Assembly: GCA_023435335.1 (NCBI GenBank)
Contig: JAEYRU010000251.1
Span: 1-12,464, forward strand
DNA length: 12,464 nucleotides
From: Pseudomonadota bacterium
GTDB taxonomy: Bacteria; Pseudomonadota; Alphaproteobacteria; Rhizobiales; Rhizobiaceae
Direction: 5' to 3'
The notes beneath the pieces were generated by a model. It worked only from the letters and a program-made list of their open reading frames with translations. It was not told the origin of the DNA and made no database searches. Of the stretch, positions 9,648 through 12,464 are shown in pieces (the stretch's first letter is position 1; each line of letters begins with the position of its first letter). The position numbers and the translations under genes were made by a program.

Positions 9648-10061
9648 ATGAAGAGTGCACGCAGGGAGGAGAGGAGGATGGGGCGGATCGTGGCGATGCT
9701 CGTCGCGCTGGCCGCCCTGGCCGAAGCCGCCGCCGGGCGGTCCTTCCCCGTCCGCTGGCTCGTGCTGTCGCTGCTGCGCCGGGCGGAGAGCGTCGCGCAT
9801 GATTTCGTCGCGGCGACGGCCGGATCGGCCTGGCCGGGCCTGGAGCCACGGCCGGAGACCGGAAGCGGCCCGACCGACGCCGTGTCCCTCGCCTTGCGCC
9901 TGCGCATGCTCGCGGCGTTGCTCGGCGCCTTCCTTTGGCAGCGTTGCCGGCCCAACCGGAGCGGCGCCGGCGCCGCGTCCCGCCTGTTCGCAACGCGGCA
10001 CGCCCCGCGTCCCGCGATGGCCGGCGGCCCGCCGCCGCCGTCGGCCCCCGACACCTCATGA
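9648..10061 (+). CDS. Small hypothetical protein between priA and its displaced 3' end
   Basis: I do not recognise this 137-residue protein. It begins basic (KSARREERR), has a hydrophobic Ala/Leu segment (about 14-25, VAMLVALAALA), an Arg-rich amphipathic stretch (LLRRAESVAHDF), a second hydrophobic segment (LALRLRMLAALLGAFL) and a Pro/Ala/Arg-rich tail ending PDTS. Third codon positions are strongly GC-biased, as in its neighbours, which argues for real coding. GGAGAGG lies 6 nt before the ATG at 9648. A second good start is the ATG at 9678 (MGRIVAML), behind GGGAGGAGAGGAGG, giving 127 residues; an ATG at 9630 has weaker support. It could be a small membrane-associated protein. It sits between the two priA 3' ends, so it may have arrived with that rearrangement. 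Confidence 0.5.
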   Translation: MKSARREERRMGRIVAMLVALAALAEAAAGRSFPVRWLVLSLLRRAESVAHDFVAATAGSAWPGLEPRPETGSGPTDAVSLALRLRMLAALLGAFLWQRCRPNRSGAGAASRLFATRHAPRPAMAGGPPPPSAPDTS

Positions 10062-10126
10062 CACCGCCGACGGCCGGGAACGACCACATGCGAAACGACC
10101 GGCCACGCCGGGTAGGCACGCGCTGG

Positions 10127-10199
10127 GCGCTGCTGACAGCCGCGCCGCGCGCGGGGTTCCACGCGCGTGCAGGTCGACATCGACCGGCAGAGTGTTTTG
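10127..10199 (+). pseudogene. Displaced, frameshifted copy of the priA 3' end
   Basis: Translation with one restored CG dinucleotide gives ALLTAAPRARGSTRVQVDID then RQSVL, against ALLAAAPRARGSVRVQVDID then PQSFL at the true PriA end (9410-9484). The five codons for RARGS all differ from the priA copy at the third base only, all synonymously, so this copy diverged while under coding selection. It has a 2-nt loss in the CGCGCG run near 10148. The stop codon is replaced (TCG), leaving the frame open into the downstream gene. Homology fades upstream of about 10127. Confidence 0.8.
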
Positions 10200-10253
10200 T
10201 CGGCGAGACTTCCGCTAGATTTGCCAGGTGCGCGGCGATTCGAGGGGCATCTC

Positions 10254-10649
10254 ATGGAACTCGGTTTCCCCTGGCCATATTCGCAGGGCGAATGGCTGGC
10301 CTGGAGTTCGGCGGCGATAACGGTCCTTTTCGGGCTGGTGGCCCTGTTCGCGCCGGTCACGGCGCTGCGCATCCTGCGGCTGGAGACGCGCCCCGACCAT
10401 CCGGAGGCTGTCGGCGAGGTACGCTCGACCGTATCGGGATTCTGGCTCGGCGTGGGGATCGCGTGCATCCTCCTGGCCCAGCCGCTCATCTATGTCGCGC
10501 TCGGCCTGTCATGGGCGCTCACCGCGTTCGGGCGGCTTGTCTCGATGATGTCGGACGGCGGAAACACGCCCTACAACTGGGCGGCGCTTGTGGTCGAAAT
10601 CGCCCTTGCGCTCCCGCCGCTGCTGTTCGCCTTCGGCCTGCTTCCCTGA
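10254..10649 (+). CDS. Small DUF4345-like membrane protein, possible AGROH133_08824 phage-infection family
   Basis: This 131-residue protein has three or four predicted membrane segments (about 15-35, 60-90, 108-130). RSTVSGFWLGVG and the loop GRLVSMMSDGGNTPYNW resemble the DUF4345 type of small membrane proteins. From memory, a rhizobial family of this size and opening (PWPYS-GEW) is named after AGROH133_08824, reported to be needed for phage 7-7-1 infection of Agrobacterium sp. H13-3; I could not check this match. The start is ATG 10254, with AGGGG 6 nt upstream. An in-frame GTG at 10167 would add 29 residues, but those are the relic of the priA end and should not be annotated. It lies between priA and the atp operon on the same strand. 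Function is otherwise unknown. Confidence 0.75.
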   Translation: MELGFPWPYSQGEWLAWSSAAITVLFGLVALFAPVTALRILRLETRPDHPEAVGEVRSTVSGFWLGVGIACILLAQPLIYVALGLSWALTAFGRLVSMMSDGGNTPYNWAALVVEIALALPPLLFAFGLLP

Positions 10650-10721
10650 AGCGGGGCCGGGCTATCCGGGCGAGCGGCCAAGCTGCGACAAAAGTGCCGC
10701 GAAAGCCTTGCCGCGCGCGTG

Positions 10722-10749
10722 TTGCGAGTCCTGCATGCCTGTGCTAGAC
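10722..10749 (+). promoter_or_regulatory. Candidate sigma-70-type promoter for the atp operon
   Basis: TTGCGA (10722-10727) and CTAGAC (10744-10749) are separated by 16 bp in the 239-bp region before atpH. They partly fit the alphaproteobacterial pattern of TTGAC plus a weak -10 box. It is the best pair I can see in the region, but not a strong match. Confidence 0.3.
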
Positions 10750-10770
10750 GGCAGGCGAATTCCGGTCGGT

Positions 10771-10789
10771 TGAGGCATCGAGCGCCTCA
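10771..10789 (+). promoter_or_regulatory. Hairpin in the atp operon leader
   Basis: TGAGGC-ATCGAGC-GCCTCA forms a 6-bp stem with a 7-nt loop about 100 bp upstream of atpH. The sequence after it (10796-10850) is clearly more AT-rich than the surrounding DNA. It may be a leader RNA element or part of an upstream control region; no known riboswitch is recognised. Confidence 0.3.
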
Positions 10790-10888
10790 GTTTCGGGTGG
10801 AAAACTTCAATAAGGTCAGAGATTTAGCCAGAGTCACGCGCTCCAGCAGCTAGTCTTGCGGCCTGTCAGACGAAAGAAGCGACGGTCC

Positions 10889-11449
10889 GTGGCACAATCA
10901 GGTTCGCTGATCTCCGGAGTTGCCGAGCGTTATGCGGGTTCGCTGTTCGAACTCGCGCTGGAATCGAAATCCGTTGAGAGCGTCGAAAAGGATCTGACCC
11001 GGGTCGAGCAGCTGCTCGCCGGGAGCGACGATCTCAAGCGGCTCATCGAAAGCCCGGTCTTTTCCGCCGACGACCAGTTCAAGGCCATTGCCGCCGTCGC
11101 CGACAAGGCCGGAATCAAGGGCCTGGTCGGCAACTTCCTGCGCGTCGTGGCGAAGAACCGCAGGCTTTTCGCGGTGCCCGGCATGATCCGCGCATACCGC
11201 CGCATCGCCGCGGAGCAGCGCGGCGAGGTTTCCGCCGAAGTGACCTCCGCGCATGCGCTGAGCGCGGCGCAGCAGAACGAACTCAAGGCTACCCTTAGAG
11301 AGGTTGCCGGCAAGGACGTGGCGGTCGCCCTGACCGTTGATCCCTCGCTGCTCGGCGGCCTCATCGTGAAGATCGGCTCGCGCCAGATCGACACGTCGCT
11401 CAAGACAAAACTCAATTCGCTCAAGCTTGCACTGAAAGAGGTCGGCTGA
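10889..11449 (+). CDS. atpH: ATP synthase F1 subunit delta
   Basis: This 186-residue delta subunit forms the peripheral stalk cap that ties F1 to the b subunits at the inner membrane. The N-terminal helical domain (SGVAERYAGSLFELALE) and the C-terminal signature GGLIVKIGSRQIDTSLKTKLNSL are diagnostic. The start is placed at GTG 10889 (MAQSGSLISG), the usual rhizobial opening; a TTG at 10856 would add an implausible Arg/Lys-rich 11-residue extension. A weak AAGAAG ribosome site sits 9 nt upstream. The stop overlaps the atpA start as TGATG, so the two genes are translationally coupled. This is the first gene of the atpHAGDC operon typical of alphaproteobacteria, where the Fo genes are encoded elsewhere. 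Confidence 0.96.
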   Translation: MAQSGSLISGVAERYAGSLFELALESKSVESVEKDLTRVEQLLAGSDDLKRLIESPVFSADDQFKAIAAVADKAGIKGLVGNFLRVVAKNRRLFAVPGMIRAYRRIAAEQRGEVSAEVTSAHALSAAQQNELKATLREVAGKDVAVALTVDPSLLGGLIVKIGSRQIDTSLKTKLNSLKLALKEVG

Positions 11450-12464
11450 TGGACATCCGCGCCGCGGAAATCTCCGCAATTCTCAAGGACCAGATCAAGA
11501 ATTTCGGCAAGGAGGCCGAAGTCTCGGAAGTCGGTCAGGTCCTTTCCGTCGGCGACGGCATTGCCCGCGTCTATGGCCTCGACAATGTCCAGGCCGGCGA
11601 GATGGTTGAGTTCCCCGGCGGGATCCGCGGCATGGCGCTGAACCTCGAGGCCGACAATGTCGGCGTCGTGATCTTCGGCAACGACCGTGACATCAAGGAA
11701 GGCGACACGGTCAAGCGCACCGGCGCGATCGTCGACGTGCCTGTCGGCCCGGCGCTGCTCGGCCGCGTGGTCGACGCGCTCGGCAATCCGATCGACGGCA
11801 AGGGCCCGATCAAGGCCACCGAGCGCCGCCGCGTCGACGTGAAGGCGCCCGGCATCATTCCCCGCAAGTCGGTGCACGAGCCGATGTCGACCGGCCTCAA
11901 GGCGATCGACGCGCTCATCCCCGTGGGCCGCGGCCAGCGCGAGCTGGTCATCGGCGACCGCCAGACCGGCAAGACCGCGATCATTCTCGACACCATCCTG
12001 AACCAGAAGTCGGTGCACGTTTCCGGCCCGGATTCGGAGAAGCTCTACTGCGTCTACGTCGCCGTCGGCCAGAAGCGCTCGACCGTGGCGCAGTTCGTCA
12101 AGGTGCTCGAGGAGCGCGGCGCGCTCGAATACTCGATCATCGTGGCCGCGACCGCGTCCGACCCGGCGCCGATGCAGTACCTCGCCCCGATGGCCGGCTG
12201 CGCCATGGCAGAATATTTCCGCGACAACGGCCAGCACGCGCTGATTGCCTATGACGACCTGTCGAAGCAGGCCGTCGCCTACCGTCAGATGTCGCTGCTG
12301 CTGCGCCGTCCGCCCGGCCGCGAAGCCTATCCGGGCGACGTGTTCTACCTGCATTCGCGCCTGCTCGAGCGCGCCGCCAAGATGAACGACGACATGGGCG
12401 CCGGCTCGCTGACGGCCCTGCCGGTCATCGAGACGCAGGCCAACGACGTGTCGGCCTACATCCC
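11449..12464 (+). CDS. atpA: ATP synthase F1 subunit alpha (partial, runs off window)
   Basis: The first 338 codons of the alpha subunit, cut by the window end; the family is about 509 residues, so roughly the last third is missing. It opens MDIRAAEISAILKDQIKNF, then VGDGIARVYGL, GNPIDGKGP, and Walker A G169-DRQTGKT-176, in the same numbering as the E. coli protein. ALIAYDDLSKQAVAYRQMSL and RRPPGREAYPGDVFYLHSRL follow. Alpha subunits bind nucleotide at non-catalytic sites and alternate with beta in the F1 hexamer. GAGG lies 7 nt upstream of the ATG, which shares one base with the atpH stop. No frameshift or odd residue is seen. Confidence 0.98.
   Translation, partial: MDIRAAEISAILKDQIKNFGKEAEVSEVGQVLSVGDGIARVYGLDNVQAGEMVEFPGGIRGMALNLEADNVGVVIFGNDRDIKEGDTVKRTGAIVDVPVGPALLGRVVDALGNPIDGKGPIKATERRRVDVKAPGIIPRKSVHEPMSTGLKAIDALIPVGRGQRELVIGDRQTGKTAIILDTILNQKSVHVSGPDSEKLYCVYVAVGQKRSTVAQFVKVLEERGALEYSIIVAATASDPAPMQYLAPMAGCAMAEYFRDNGQHALIAYDDLSKQAVAYRQMSLLLRRPPGREAYPGDVFYLHSRLLERAAKMNDDMGAGSLTALPVIETQANDVSAYI

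Noticed and set aside
9154..10119. Minus-strand frame whose middle part (about 9520-9620) reads like a helical protein, e.g. RRAAEAGDRIRAEIVEVADT
   Set aside because: It has no start near that segment, runs antisense into priA and the small ORF, and matches no family I know. A gene remnant cannot be excluded but is not supported.
10856..10888. TTG start adding 11 residues to AtpH
   Set aside because: The extra Arg/Lys-rich residues do not match the family, and the GTG at 10889 gives the usual rhizobial N-terminus.
10930..12354. 474-codon open frame on the minus strand across atpH and atpA
   Set aside because: It is fully antisense to two unmistakable ATP synthase genes. Its composition is what GC-biased third positions produce on the opposite strand.

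Overview
The window reads as chromosomal DNA from a high-GC alphaproteobacterium of the order Hyphomicrobiales (Rhizobiales). The AtpH, LeuRS, LptE and PriA sequences look most like the Mesorhizobium/Phyllobacteriaceae branch. That placement is an impression from protein sequence and gene order; no search was run. There are no tRNA or rRNA genes, CRISPR arrays, transposases or integrases.

Layout, left to right. (1) 81-1470: a membrane ceramidase-like hydrolase (+) converging on a YggS/PLPBP-type PLP-binding protein (-); their stop codons share a 17-bp palindrome. (2) 1471-1569: a divergent intergenic region with an 18-bp perfect palindrome. (3) 1570-4750: leuS and lptE, overlapping by 14 bp. 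(4) 4848-5741: a lysophospholipid/hemolysin-type acyltransferase (+), ending exactly where the next gene ends on the other strand. (5) 5742-7219 (-): a tal-type transaldolase followed by a class D beta-lactamase, joined by a 4-bp GTGA overlap. (6) 7334-9487: priA. (7) 9488-10253: an irregular stretch with a small unrecognised gene and a second, degraded copy of the last ~25 codons of priA. (8) 10254-10649: a small DUF4345-like membrane protein, possibly of the family tied to phage infection in Agrobacterium. (9) 10650-12464: the leader and start of the F1-ATPase operon, atpH and a truncated atpA.

Most genes are housekeeping: translation (leuS), outer-membrane LPS assembly (lptE), pentose phosphate carbon flow (tal), replication restart (priA) and energy (atpHA). 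Accessory interest lies in two places. The first is the acyltransferase plus beta-lactamase block between leuS-lptE and tal-priA. The second is the priA-atpH interval, where a diverged priA 3' end is repeated 715 bp downstream of the real one. The differences between the two copies are largely synonymous and the downstream copy has lost 2 nt in a CG run, so it was once coding. I found no convincing multi-gene novel defence or biosynthetic system.
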